DNA of 6,717 nucleotides from an uncultured Eubacteriales bacterium (GTDB lineage: Bacteria; Bacillota; Clostridia; Monoglobales; Monoglobaceae): NCBI GenBank assembly GCA_900545865.1, contig URAN01000093.1:1-6717 (forward strand). Reading direction: 5' to 3'. Positions 1 through 6,601 of the stretch are shown here, in pieces (position 1 is the first letter of the stretch; each line of letters starts with the position of its first letter). The notes under the pieces were generated by a model. The model was not told where the DNA came from. It made no database searches and saw nothing but the letters and a program-made list of their open reading frames with translations. Made by a program: the position numbers and the translations under genes.

Positions 1-1
1 G

Positions 2-700
2 CACGAAATAACCTCACGCACAGAAACGGTTGCAAACGGCGATACTTCCGAAAAAGTTGTATATATCACAATAACGACCAAAACCAAAGATGATATGATT
101 TCAAAATACAATTTCACACGCAAGCAGCAGGAAGCGCTCGATACGCTTTTGGAGCAAGATGAGGTGCTGATTTCCGCAGCGCAGTCGCTCGCAGTGTCAG
201 ACGCTACCGCACAGGATATTTTGAAAAATTTACCCGACAGTTTATCAGCGGAGCGAAAGAAAGTTATAAAAGCCGCCTGCTCGCTTGTAGGCAAGGTGAA
301 TTACTTTTGGGGCGGTAAATCGTCCGCTATCGGCTGGGACTCAGAATGGGGCAAGCTGAAAACAGTATCGGCAGAAGGCAGTAAAACAACCGGGACAAAA
401 AGACCTTTCGGACTTGACTGTTCGGGGTTTGTTACTTGGAGCTTTATCAATTCCGGATTTAATGCGTCAAGCATAGGACACGGAACGAAAGGACAAATCG
501 CAAAGTGCAGCCGAATATCTTGGAGCAGCGCTCAAGCCGGGGATTTAGCCTTTTATGCAGACCTTTCTCATGTCGGAATCGTTGCAAGAAAGGACGCTGC
601 CGGAAACATTCTTGTTATCCATTGTTCAAGCGGCGGGAATAATGTCGTTATCACAACAAACAGCGGTTTCGGCTTTGCGGCAAGACCGAGATGCTATTAA
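2..700 (+). CDS. C40 (NlpC/P60) cell-wall hydrolase of a conjugative element, C-terminal part
   Basis: The frame is open from base 2 to the TAA at 698-700, so the gene begins outside the window; the internal ATG at 95 is probably not the real start. Residue numbers here count from that ATG. The domain from about residue 56 to the end is an NlpC/P60 fold: nucleophile Cys109 in LDCSGFV, His159 in DLSHVGIV, and a third polar residue, probably His176 in VIHCSSGG. The family cleaves peptide stems of peptidoglycan. The part before it (VVYITITTKTKDDM, then a helical stretch with QQEALDTLL) resembles the linker of CD1108-type mobile-element proteins of Tn1549-like integrative conjugative elements, where a lysozyme-like domain often comes first. 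I infer that the missing N-terminus carries such a domain and that the protein opens the wall for the conjugation channel. The C40 call is firm; the conjugative-element assignment is from recognition of the linker. Confidence 0.88.
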   Translation, partial: HEITSRTETVANGDTSEKVVYITITTKTKDDMISKYNFTRKQQEALDTLLEQDEVLISAAQSLAVSDATAQDILKNLPDSLSAERKKVIKAACSLVGKVNYFWGGKSSAIGWDSEWGKLKTVSAEGSKTTGTKRPFGLDCSGFVTWSFINSGFNASSIGHGTKGQIAKCSRISWSSAQAGDLAFYADLSHVGIVARKDAAGNILVIHCSSGGNNVVITTNSGFGFAARPRCY

Positions 701-707
701 AAAATAT

Positions 708-750
708 AAGACAGCGGGGAGCATTTCTATATGCCTTTCGCTGTCTTTTT
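708..750 (+). terminator. Intrinsic terminator after the C40 hydrolase gene
   Basis: Arms 708-716 (AAGACAGCG) and 739-747 (CGCTGTCTT) pair perfectly over 9 bp. Inside them, GCAT at 721-724 can pair with ATGC at 731-734. The right arm runs into a T-run ending at 750. It begins only 7 bases after the stop codon, so it closes the upstream transcription unit, which may be the end of the conjugation module. Confidence 0.85.
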
Positions 751-839
751 AAGTTTCGTAACTGATAGTTATACGATTTTTTTATTTTGTCCAAAAATCG
801 CAGTAATTAAACATTTGACGGAGAAAGGAGCTTTTCTGT

Positions 840-1034
840 ATGGAATATAATGATGTTTTAGAACATTTCAAAAAAGATATTCAGAATAATCCCGATATTG
901 AAATTATTAAGCTTAAACACGGTGTTATGATTTTTTATTGAGACGAGGTGGAACACTCATACTATCACAGCAGCGAACTTATACAAACTCCCGAAAAACT
1001 ATATGAGATATTAAATGAAGACTTAAAAAAATAA
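840..1034 (+). pseudogene. Small unknown gene interrupted by an in-frame TGA
   Basis: A clear ribosome-binding site, AAAGGAG at 824-830, lies 9 bases before the ATG at 840. The frame reads 33 codons (MEYNDVLEHFKKDIQNNPDI onward) to a TGA at 939-941. It then continues without interruption for 30 more codons (DEVEHSYYHSSELIQTPEKL onward) to TAA at 1032-1034. Both halves have the same charged, helix-rich character and sensible codon use, which suggests one 64-codon gene hit by a nonsense mutation. TGG (Trp) to TGA is the simplest change, giving FYWDEVEH. I do not recognise the family. Its position after the conjugative-element gene suggests an accessory gene of the same element. If the TGA is a true stop, the product is a 33-residue peptide. 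Standard TGG tryptophan codons elsewhere, and a TGA stop on the repressor gene, argue against a changed genetic code. Confidence 0.5.
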
Positions 1035-1040
1035 TGTTTT

Positions 1041-1066
1041 GGGGCAGTCCCTCATTTTGTGTAAAC
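1041..1066 (+). repeat. Possible solo IS256-type terminal inverted repeat
   Basis: The sequence starts GGGGCAGTCCCTCATTTTGT and continues GTAAAC. This layout, AGTCC then T then TTGTGTAAA, matches the terminal repeat of IS256 as I remember it. It starts 7 bases after the stop of the broken small gene. No transposase and no matching opposite end are seen in the window, so at most it is a remnant or solo end. The call rests on memory of the family consensus. Confidence 0.3.
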
Positions 1067-1112
1067 CTCAAATTTGGCTCCAAAATGATAATATAATCTA
1101 ATTAGTTTTTGT

Positions 1113-1143
1113 GGGCTGAGAGCCGGATTTCGGCTTTCAGCCC
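1113..1143. terminator. Strong GC-rich hairpin, possible terminator
   Basis: A 13-bp stem, 1113-1125 (GGGCTGAGAGCCG) with 1131-1143 (CGGCTTTCAGCCC), contains one G-U pair and closes a 5-base loop. On the plus strand it is followed by TTAGTTATAATA, on the minus strand by ACAAAAAC. Neither gives a good U-run, so termination is likely but not certain. It lies between the broken small gene and the 3' end of the convergent TetR gene, where a shared terminator would be expected. Confidence 0.45.
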
Positions 1144-1217
1144 TTAGTTATAATATAGCGTAAAATTGCCGGCATGTCAAGGGCGGCGCATTTTTTTAAC
1201 TTTTTTCATTTTAGCAA

Positions 1218-1246
1218 TTGACATTTAATAGTTAGTCTCCTATATT
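1218..1246 (+). promoter_or_regulatory. Orphan consensus promoter facing the 3' end of the TetR gene
   Basis: A perfect -35 TTGACA at 1218-1223 is followed by a 17-base spacer and TATATT at 1241-1246. Transcription would start near 1253 and run antisense through the TetR gene. No sense gene with a ribosome-binding site follows on this strand before that gene's 5' end. It may drive an antisense RNA, be left from a lost gene, or be chance in A/T-rich DNA. Confidence 0.4.
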
Positions 1247-1256
1247 ATGTAGTTGT

Positions 1257-1278
1257 AAAATATATTTTAATATATTTT
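1257..1278. repeat. 22-bp A/T-only inverted repeat abutting the TetR stop codon
   Basis: AAAATATAT (1257-1265) and ATATATTTT (1270-1278) are perfect 9-bp inverted arms around TTTA. The repeat lies just downstream of the predicted start point of the orphan promoter and touches the TGA stop of the TetR gene (minus strand, 1278-1280). It could be an operator for that promoter or a weak 3' hairpin for the TetR message. A stem made only of A/T is a poor terminator. Confidence 0.5.
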
Positions 1279-1853
1279 CAAGATTTGTTGTGCCGGACTT
1301 TCATTATTTCCGGCAGAGCCGAATAGATAAAATTAAGCTCCAGCTGCGACTTTTCCTTTTCATCCCATATCACATAGTCAAGCACGGCGGAAATGAACAG
1401 ATATACAAGCGGCTTCAAAGTCTGCTCGTCGCAGTCGAGCAGCAGCGATAATCTGTGCGTGTACTTGTCATATATGAAATTGAAGTCCTTTCCTGTTTTT
1501 CTTATTTTCTCGCCGTAGACCGGACTTGCGGCAAGTTGATAGATAAAGCGAAGCTCTTTTTTATATTTGCTTATTTCGTCAAGGCAATTTGCAAAAAAGC
1601 CTTTTAGGTCGTTGAGGCTTGCAAACACATATTCGAATATTTCATCCGTAACCGTTTTCAAGCCGTACTGCGCCGCCTCGCACACAATACCTGTCTTGTC
1701 CTTAAACCAATAGTACAGCGTACCCTGCACAATTCCCGTGCCCCGGCACACTTCACGAATGGTTATGTTTTCAAGTCCACGCTCAACGAGATAGGGGAAA
1801 ATCCTTGCCGAAAGCTCGCTTTTATCCGTTGTCTGATATGCGGCAGTATTCAT
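1278..1853 (-). CDS. TetR/AcrR-family transcriptional repressor
   Basis: A 191-residue protein of normal TetR length. The N-terminal helix-turn-helix lies at about residues 15-55, with the recognition part TIREVCRGTGIVQGTLYYWF at 31-50, followed by KDKTGI. This matches the family signature of a Gly/Val turn, GTLY and an aromatic pair before a Lys. The rest is all-helical and should form the ligand pocket and dimer interface; it is too variable to name a ligand. The start is supported by AGGAGGTGA ending about 7 bases before the ATG. The upstream DNA holds a pair of identical dyads suited to a TetR dimer, so autoregulation is likely. TetR regulators usually control a divergent or adjacent gene, often an efflux pump, but none is present here: the next gene on the plus strand has its own promoter more than 200 bp past the dyads. 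The real target is therefore unknown. Confidence 0.9.
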   Translation of the reverse strand: MNTAAYQTTDKSELSARIFPYLVERGLENITIREVCRGTGIVQGTLYYWFKDKTGIVCEAAQYGLKTVTDEIFEYVFASLNDLKGFFANCLDEISKYKKELRFIYQLAASPVYGEKIRKTGKDFNFIYDKYTHRLSLLLDCDEQTLKPLVYLFISAVLDYVIWDEKEKSQLELNFIYSALPEIMKVRHNKS

Positions 1854-1920
1854 TTTAAGTCACCTCCTCATCGCACTCTGCGTTTATTGAGCAACCGTTT
1901 TACCGGTTCGCAAAAAAATA

Positions 1921-1987
1921 TGCCTGCAACATAATCAGAATTATGCGGTAAAGGCATTTTCACATAATCAGAATTATGTTGCAGGCA
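1921..1987. promoter_or_regulatory. 67-bp palindromic block with two identical operator-like dyads
   Basis: Outer arms 1921-1935 (TGCCTGCAACATAAT) and 1973-1987 (ATTATGTTGCAGGCA) are perfect 15-bp inverted repeats. Inside, the same 16-mer CATAATCAGAATTATG occurs at 1930-1945 and 1963-1978; each is itself a dyad, CATAAT-N4-ATTATG. The two centres are 33 bp apart, close to three helical turns, so two dimers would sit on the same face of DNA. The block lies about 70 bases upstream of the TetR start, the expected place for autoregulatory operators. I infer that it is the binding site of that repressor. A cruciform or a small palindromic repeat element is the alternative. Confidence 0.6.
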
Positions 1988-2055
1988 AAGTGGGTTTTTC
2001 ATAAATTCGAAACAAAAAACGCTGCATAATAAAAAAATTCAAAACTTTTTTGTGC

Positions 2056-2125
2056 AAAAAGGCATAGCAAAGCAGGCCAATGTTAAAAATTAAAATAGCA
2101 TTGGTCTAAAAGCTATGTCTTTTTT
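2056..2125. terminator. Long nested hairpin, probable bidirectional terminator
   Basis: The outer stem 2056-2068 (AAAAAGGCATAGC) with 2112-2124 (GCTATGTCTTTTT) is 13 bp with one G-U pair. The inner stem 2075-2082 (GGCCAATG) with 2099-2106 (CATTGGTC) is 8 bp with one G-U pair. The T-run at 2120-2125 serves plus-strand transcription, and the A-run at 2056-2060 gives a U-run on the minus strand. No gene ends here on either strand. It may shield the peptidase promoter from upstream transcription, or mark the end of a gene that has been lost between the operators and this point. Confidence 0.65.
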
Positions 2126-2191
2126 AGTGCATAATGATGAAAATCTGTAACACATCTATTGTAAACCTACACGAAAAATGCCTGACACGGG

Positions 2192-2208
2192 AATTTCACC
2201 TTGAAATT
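2192..2208. promoter_or_regulatory. Inverted repeat overlapping the -35 box of the peptidase promoter
   Basis: AATTTCA (2192-2198) and TGAAATT (2202-2208) are perfect 7-bp inverted arms with a 3-base spacer, and the right arm covers most of the TTGAAA -35 box. Such placement is typical of a repressor operator, but the site is short and A/T-rich. No regulator in the window is an obvious partner, because the TetR dyads have a different sequence. Confidence 0.3.
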
Positions 2209-2229
2209 GTCAAAAAAATGTGGTATAAT
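2201..2229 (+). promoter_or_regulatory. Sigma-A promoter of the M3 peptidase gene
   Basis: TTGAAA at 2201-2206, a 17-base spacer, and a perfect TATAAT at 2224-2229 preceded by TG at 2221-2222 (extended -10). Transcription should start near 2236, giving a leader of about 50 bases before the gene. Confidence 0.8.
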
Positions 2230-2275
2230 AAAATTAAGTATATTTATAGTATATACTTTCAAAAATCCATTATAT

Positions 2276-2282
2276 AAGGAGG
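2276..2282 (+). promoter_or_regulatory. Ribosome-binding site that selects the ATG at 2290
   Basis: AAGGAGG at 2276-2282 is a full anti-16S match. It sits only 1 base from the ATG at 2284 but 7 bases from the ATG at 2290. Normal spacing therefore favours 2290, so the protein starts MYHVKRKLL rather than MKMYHVK. Confidence 0.7.
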
Positions 2283-2289
2283 CATGAAG

Positions 2290-5131
2290 ATGTATCATGT
2301 AAAAAGAAAGCTTTTGGCGATCGTACTGTCCCTGATTATGGTCTTTTCACTCGTTCCGTCAAACCTTGCGTTTGCGGCGGAGGGCGCATATATCCATAAT
2401 CCGATGGATAATCCGAAGGCTGCGGCGGATATTATTGAGGATCCGGCTGCGGTTTACGGCTACCGTCCGAACCCCGATTCGGTGCGGCTGGGCGAGTTTG
2501 CAAACGCGATTGACTGGACGGATGAGAAACAGGTTGCCGAAGCAAGGGAGCAACGTGCTGCGTACCACGCCAAAAATGAAGAGTTGTACAAAATGATTGA
2601 CAAACTGTCGGCGGAGGGCAAAACCACCGAGGAGATTGCACGCACGGTCAGCAAGCGCAGAAATGAATTGCGACTTGAGGCATATAACGGAGATCCGGAG
2701 GGTCTTGCGAGGGTAAAGAAAAGTAATCTTGACACCTACGGAAACGAAAATGGTCCGACGGCGGATTCGCTTTATGAAAAATACGGCTCGTGGCAGACGG
2801 TGCTTGAAAAAAGCATTAAGCACAAATGCCGGTATGGACGCATGCCTCGGCTTTTACGATACATATTACTCTTTATACGGCGCAGAGCCGGCTGAAAAGA
2901 AATATTTCGGGAAGTTTTCCATGCCTCAGACAAATTTTAACGATATAAAATATGAAAGATTCGGCATGGCGGAGTTTGACAAAAATATATCTGAGATCCT
3001 TAAAATCAATTTAAAGCCCTATACAGAGGAAAACGCGAAAGCAATGAAGGGCTTGCTTGAAACTTTATCGGAACAGTATTGGGATTCGGTATCAAGGTAT
3101 GCTCTTGCACAGATTGACGTGTGGAAACACAATTCCGAGGAGAATATTGCTGAGCTGGAAAAAGCTTTCAATATCGTAAGCGAAGCGGGAAAAAATTATA
3201 CCCGTATGTATACCGAGCTTGCGGAAGGAAAATACAGATCCGTGGCGGCGAAGCTTTTCGGCAGCGAGGATGAATTTGAGGCTTTTCTCGACAGTAACGG
3301 TTCAGATAAATACTATGAGCTTGTCGCAGAAGAGCAAAAGCTCATCAGTGATTTTACGGCAAATATCTACGGCAATAATACCGTTATATCCGATAGCGGC
3401 GAGGAGCTTAATATAAGCGATATTACAGCTAAGATGAATGCGGCGAATGAAGCAATGAAAAACGGCGGCGATACCGACGCGCTACAGGCGGAACTTGAAA
3501 TGCTGGAAAATAAATATCTGGAATATACCAAGAAAAACAATATTATTTTGGGAGAAATCTATTCCAAATTAGTAAAGGTAAGAGATAAAATTGCCGGGGA
3601 AACAGTGTATGAGAATTATGCCGAATACGCCTATGAGATCGGTTACACCAGAGATTATACCGTTGCCGAAGCACAAAGCTTTTCCGGTTATGTTAAAAAA
3701 CATATAGTCCCCTTATTTGAAAAGGTCGGCGATGCAATCGCCAATCTGGATACAAGATATTTATCCATGACGGATGAGGAAATCCTCGAGGAATTAAAAT
3801 TCTGCTTTGCGGATGTGAGCGGTGAGATGTCGGACGCATTTATGTATATGCTGGATAAGAATATGTATGACATTACCTATTCGGAGGATAAATATCCTTC
3901 CTATGCGGCAACGATTTATCTTTATAATCTGGGAACTCCGTTTTTGTTTGCAAGCCCGTCAGAGGATAATGCAGATCAACTCGGCACGGTTATTCATGAA
4001 TTTGGGCATTTTAACACAATGCTTTATGATCCGGTAAATCAGGAAAATAATATAGGTACGTTTGACGCAACAAATATGGATACCGCAGAGGTTAATTCAC
4101 TCGGTCTTGAAACACTTATGACAAACTATTACAACCGCTTTTACGGCAAAGACGAAAACGCATATACTCTTTCTTTAATTTATTATTTGCTTGGGAATGT
4201 TATTGACGGATGCGTTATAAACGAGTTTGAGCTTGCCGCAATCAAAAATCCGAATATGAGTGTTGACGAACTGAACCGCACATACAGAAAAATAGGCGAA
4301 AGCTACGGAATGACCTTTATGACGGATGATGAGATGGCATACGGATGGGTACGGATACAGCATATATTCACGCAACCGTTTTATTACATAAGTTATGCGA
4401 CAAGTTCAATGGCGGCTCTTGACATCTGGTCCGGAATTGACGATTTTGATGTGGCAAAGGATCGATATTTAAAATTCTGTGCGCTCGGCGATCATATTCC
4501 GTTCAAGGAAGCTCTTTCCGAAGTCGGTATTCACAATGTTTTTGAAGAAAAATGTTCAATCATTCTTGCGGAACAGATTACCGAAGAATTCGGATTCGAT
4601 TATGAAGATGTTAAGCATGATGAATGGTATTACAACGCAGTGTTCTTTTCTCTGCCGTATGTGGATGGGTTATCGGATGTTGAGTACGGTATAAACCAAA
4701 ATGCCTCAAGAGGGATTATAGCAACGGGAATTGCGGGACTGTGCCGCGGTGAAAATGTCGAATCAAAAGCGAAATTCACCGATATTCCAGCGAATAACAA
4801 AGTATATATCAACTGGGCATACGATAACGGCATTATTTACGGGTATGACGACACGCTTTTCGGATATTCGGATGATGTAACGCGTGAACAGGCGGTTGTT
4901 ATGCTATACCGTTGCGCGGAATTTCTTGGTACAGACAATAGCGAGGCATCGTCACAAATCATTTATACGGATGCGGATGCCGTTTCCGACTGGGCTGTCG
5001 AAGCAGTCAGCTGGGCAAGCAGCATAGGTATAATACAGGGATATGAAGACGGCACTTTCAAACCATTCAACAATGTTACCAAAGCAGAATTTGCACAAAT
5101 GTTATATACCTTTGCCGATGTTGTTCACTAA
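2290..5131 (+). pseudogene. Secreted, SLH-anchored M3-family zinc metallopeptidase, broken by one frameshift
   Basis: Frame one gives 201 residues to a TAG-free extension ending with TGA at 2893-2895. The second frame carries all of the catalytic and SLH regions and ends at 5131. Dropping one A from the run at 2807-2812 joins them as LEKALSTNAGMDACLGFYDT, a 946-residue protein. In that numbering: signal peptide 1 to about 30 (KRK, hydrophobic core, AFA/AEG cleavage); peptidase domain to about 750, with His569, Glu570 and His573 in HEFGH and the likely third zinc ligand Glu600 in TAEVNSLGLE; then PFYYISYATSSMAALDIW, typical of the M3 C-terminal substrate region. Residues from about 773 to the end are three SLH modules, the first degenerate. 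M3 enzymes such as PepF are mostly cytoplasmic oligopeptidases; this one should act outside the cell, bound to the wall. The rest of the frame has no other lesion, so the break is recent, a sequencing error, or reversible. As written, frame one makes only a short secreted stub. Confidence 0.85.
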
Positions 5132-5159
5132 ATCGGTTTAAATTATTAGAATGATACCG

Positions 5160-5203
5160 AAAATCGCAGACAAGAGTTGATTCGCTTCTGTCTGCGATTT
5201 TTT
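5160..5203 (+). terminator. Intrinsic terminator after the M3 peptidase gene
   Basis: A perfect 13-bp stem, 5160-5172 (AAAATCGCAGACA) with 5189-5201 (TGTCTGCGATTTT), closes a 16-base loop and is followed by a T-run to 5203. It starts 28 bases after the stop codon. It separates the peptidase from the next transcription unit, which has its own promoter. Confidence 0.9.
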
Positions 5204-5233
5204 ATACAATCCGCCGAAAAGGCTGCTGAAAGG

Positions 5234-5263
5234 TTGAAAAATGCACAAAAAATGTTGTATAAT
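5234..5263 (+). promoter_or_regulatory. Sigma-A promoter of the substrate-binding protein operon
   Basis: TTGAAA at 5234-5239, an 18-base spacer, and a perfect TATAAT at 5258-5263. Transcription should start near 5270. The sequence around the -10 box closely matches the peptidase promoter (AAAAAATGT-N-GTATAATA, then ATTAAG), so the two units may be expressed at similar times. Confidence 0.75.
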
Positions 5264-5295
5264 ATTATTAAGAATAAATTATTGGGAATCCTGTT

Positions 5296-5403
5296 ATGAG
5301 AAGCGTAAAGAACAACTGTAAATCAAAATATATAGACTATGAATGGCTGATAATTAAGTTTGATAACGGAATTGTAACTGATTATGATTTTGATTTGACT
5401 TAA
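5296..5403 (+). CDS. Possible 35-residue small ORF in the operon leader
   Basis: ATG at 5296 to TAA at 5401-5403, ending 28 bases before the next start. The peptide begins MRSVKNNCKSKYIDYEW and ends in alternating hydrophobic and acidic residues (TDYDFDLT), which looks like strand-forming protein rather than random translation. The ribosome-binding site is weak: only GGGA about 8 bases upstream. It could be a real microprotein, a fragment of a larger decayed gene, or a translated leader of the downstream operon. I recognise no family. Confidence 0.3.
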   Translation: MRSVKNNCKSKYIDYEWLIIKFDNGIVTDYDFDLT

Positions 5404-5431
5404 TTTCTAACAAAAGAAAGGGGCAAAAGCA

Positions 5432-6589
5432 ATGAAAAAAGCGTCAGTTATAATACTCAAAATAATATCAACTGCGGTGGCTCTATTTGCAAGCTATTAT
5501 GCTTTATTTGTAACCGCTATGTTATTGTTTTCGAGCGGCATAAATCACATTATAACATACATAGGTTTAATTGTTGTGCCGTCACTTCTGCTGCCTTTGA
5601 TATGGCTGAAAAAGAGAAAGAAGTTTTTAATAATTTGGTGTATCTGTGCCGCAGTGTACGGAGCCGCTCTCGGAACAAACTTCGGAATAATCAAATATAA
5701 CAAAAGTATCACTGTTAATACTTCTCCGAACATTGATATTCAAGCGTATCTGCCGTTTGAGGAAAATTCCAAAATTGTAAATACGGACAGCAAAACATTA
5801 AAGCTTACCGAAAATCTGCCGAGAATTGACGGGGCTGCTGCATTGTTTCCCGTGTATTCCGCATTTGTGAACGCTGTATATCCGAATACGACAAAGCTGC
5901 ACGATGGAATATTTGAGTATAACAATACCCCTGACGGCTATCGCCTTTTAGCGGAAAAAGAAACAGATATTTTCATCGGTGTGTATCCGTCCGATGAGCA
6001 AAGGGCATACGCAGAAGAAAACAAAACCACCTTTGAATATACGCCTATAGGAACGGAAGCATTTGTTTTCTTTGTTCACAAGGACAATCCTATCACCAAT
6101 CTTACCACCGAGCAGATAAAAGATATTTATTCCGGCAAGATTACAAATTGGAAGGATGTCGGCGGAAAAAATGAGAAAATTGCCGCATTTCAGCGAAATG
6201 AGGGCAGTGGGAGTCAGAGTATGCTGAAACGGTTTATGGGTGATACGCCGATTACGGATGCCCCTACCGAAATGGTGAATGATTTAATGGCGGGCATTAT
6301 AGAACAGGTGGCGGATTATAAAAGTAAAACAAACTCAATCGGGTTTTCATTCAGATACTATGTTGAAGGAATTATAAAGAATCCTGATATAAAAATGATT
6401 TCAATTGACGGCATTGCACCGACTTCCGAAAATATCAGAAACGGCAGTTATCCCATTCTTACACCGATTTATGCTGTTACCTACAAGGAAAATCAAAACG
6501 GCAATGTTGACAAATTACTTGAATGGATTTTATCCGATGAGGGGCAATACATTATAAACGAAACAGGTTATGTGGGAATAAAGAATTAG
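5432..6589 (+). CDS. Membrane-anchored PstS-like substrate-binding protein
   Basis: 385 residues. GAAAGGGG at 5416-5423 gives normal spacing to the ATG. The N-terminus has three hydrophobic helices (about 6-33, 39-59 and 65-87) with KKRKK at 60-64 between the last two. The positive-inside rule puts that loop in the cytoplasm and residues 88-385 outside. The external part is a type 2 periplasmic-binding-protein fold of the PstS group: DGAAALFPVYSAF at 133-145, TTEQIKDIYSGKITNWKDVG at 225-244, QRNEGSGSQSMLKRF at 254-268, and SIGFSFRYY at 302-310. In PstS the Arg and the SGT after it bind phosphate; here Arg255 and Ser259-Gly-Ser261 keep that pattern. The early SGST-type phosphate contact reads DGAAAL, however, and the Asp-containing middle motif is not clear. 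The ligand may therefore not be phosphate. No ABC permease or ATPase genes follow in the visible part; a sensor or surface-capture role is possible. Confidence 0.8.
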   Translation: MKKASVIILKIISTAVALFASYYALFVTAMLLFSSGINHIITYIGLIVVPSLLLPLIWLKKRKKFLIIWCICAAVYGAALGTNFGIIKYNKSITVNTSPNIDIQAYLPFEENSKIVNTDSKTLKLTENLPRIDGAAALFPVYSAFVNAVYPNTTKLHDGIFEYNNTPDGYRLLAEKETDIFIGVYPSDEQRAYAEENKTTFEYTPIGTEAFVFFVHKDNPITNLTTEQIKDIYSGKITNWKDVGGKNEKIAAFQRNEGSGSQSMLKRFMGDTPITDAPTEMVNDLMAGIIEQVADYKSKTNSIGFSFRYYVEGIIKNPDIKMISIDGIAPTSENIRNGSYPILTPIYAVTYKENQNGNVDKLLEWILSDEGQYIINETGYVGIKN

Positions 6590-6601
6590 GAGGGCAACAC
6601 A

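Noticed and set aside
555..752. 65-codon plus-strand frame overlapping the end of the C40 gene
   Set aside because: It overlaps conserved catalytic motifs in another frame, runs through the terminator, and has no ribosome-binding site of its own.
939..985. Selenocysteine insertion at the TGA of the small gene
   Set aside because: No stable stem-loop at the right distance after the TGA, and the residue context gives no redox motif.
1988..2055. Small divergent gene or small RNA between the TetR operators and the nested hairpin
   Set aside because: No start codon with a ribosome-binding site is present, and no -35/-10 pair with acceptable spacing was found on the plus strand, so an RNA ending at the hairpin is not supported.
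2800..2820. Programmed ribosomal frameshift at the A-run
   Set aside because: The shift needed is +1. The in-frame reading is GAA AAA AGC, not the A-AAA-AAG type of slippery site used for -1 shifts, and the gene family is not known to use recoding.
2359..2823. 154-codon open frame on the minus strand opposite the 5' part of the peptidase gene
   Set aside because: It has no ribosome-binding site, is rich in Arg/Leu/Phe as shadow frames are, and the plus strand carries a clear signal peptide and promoter.
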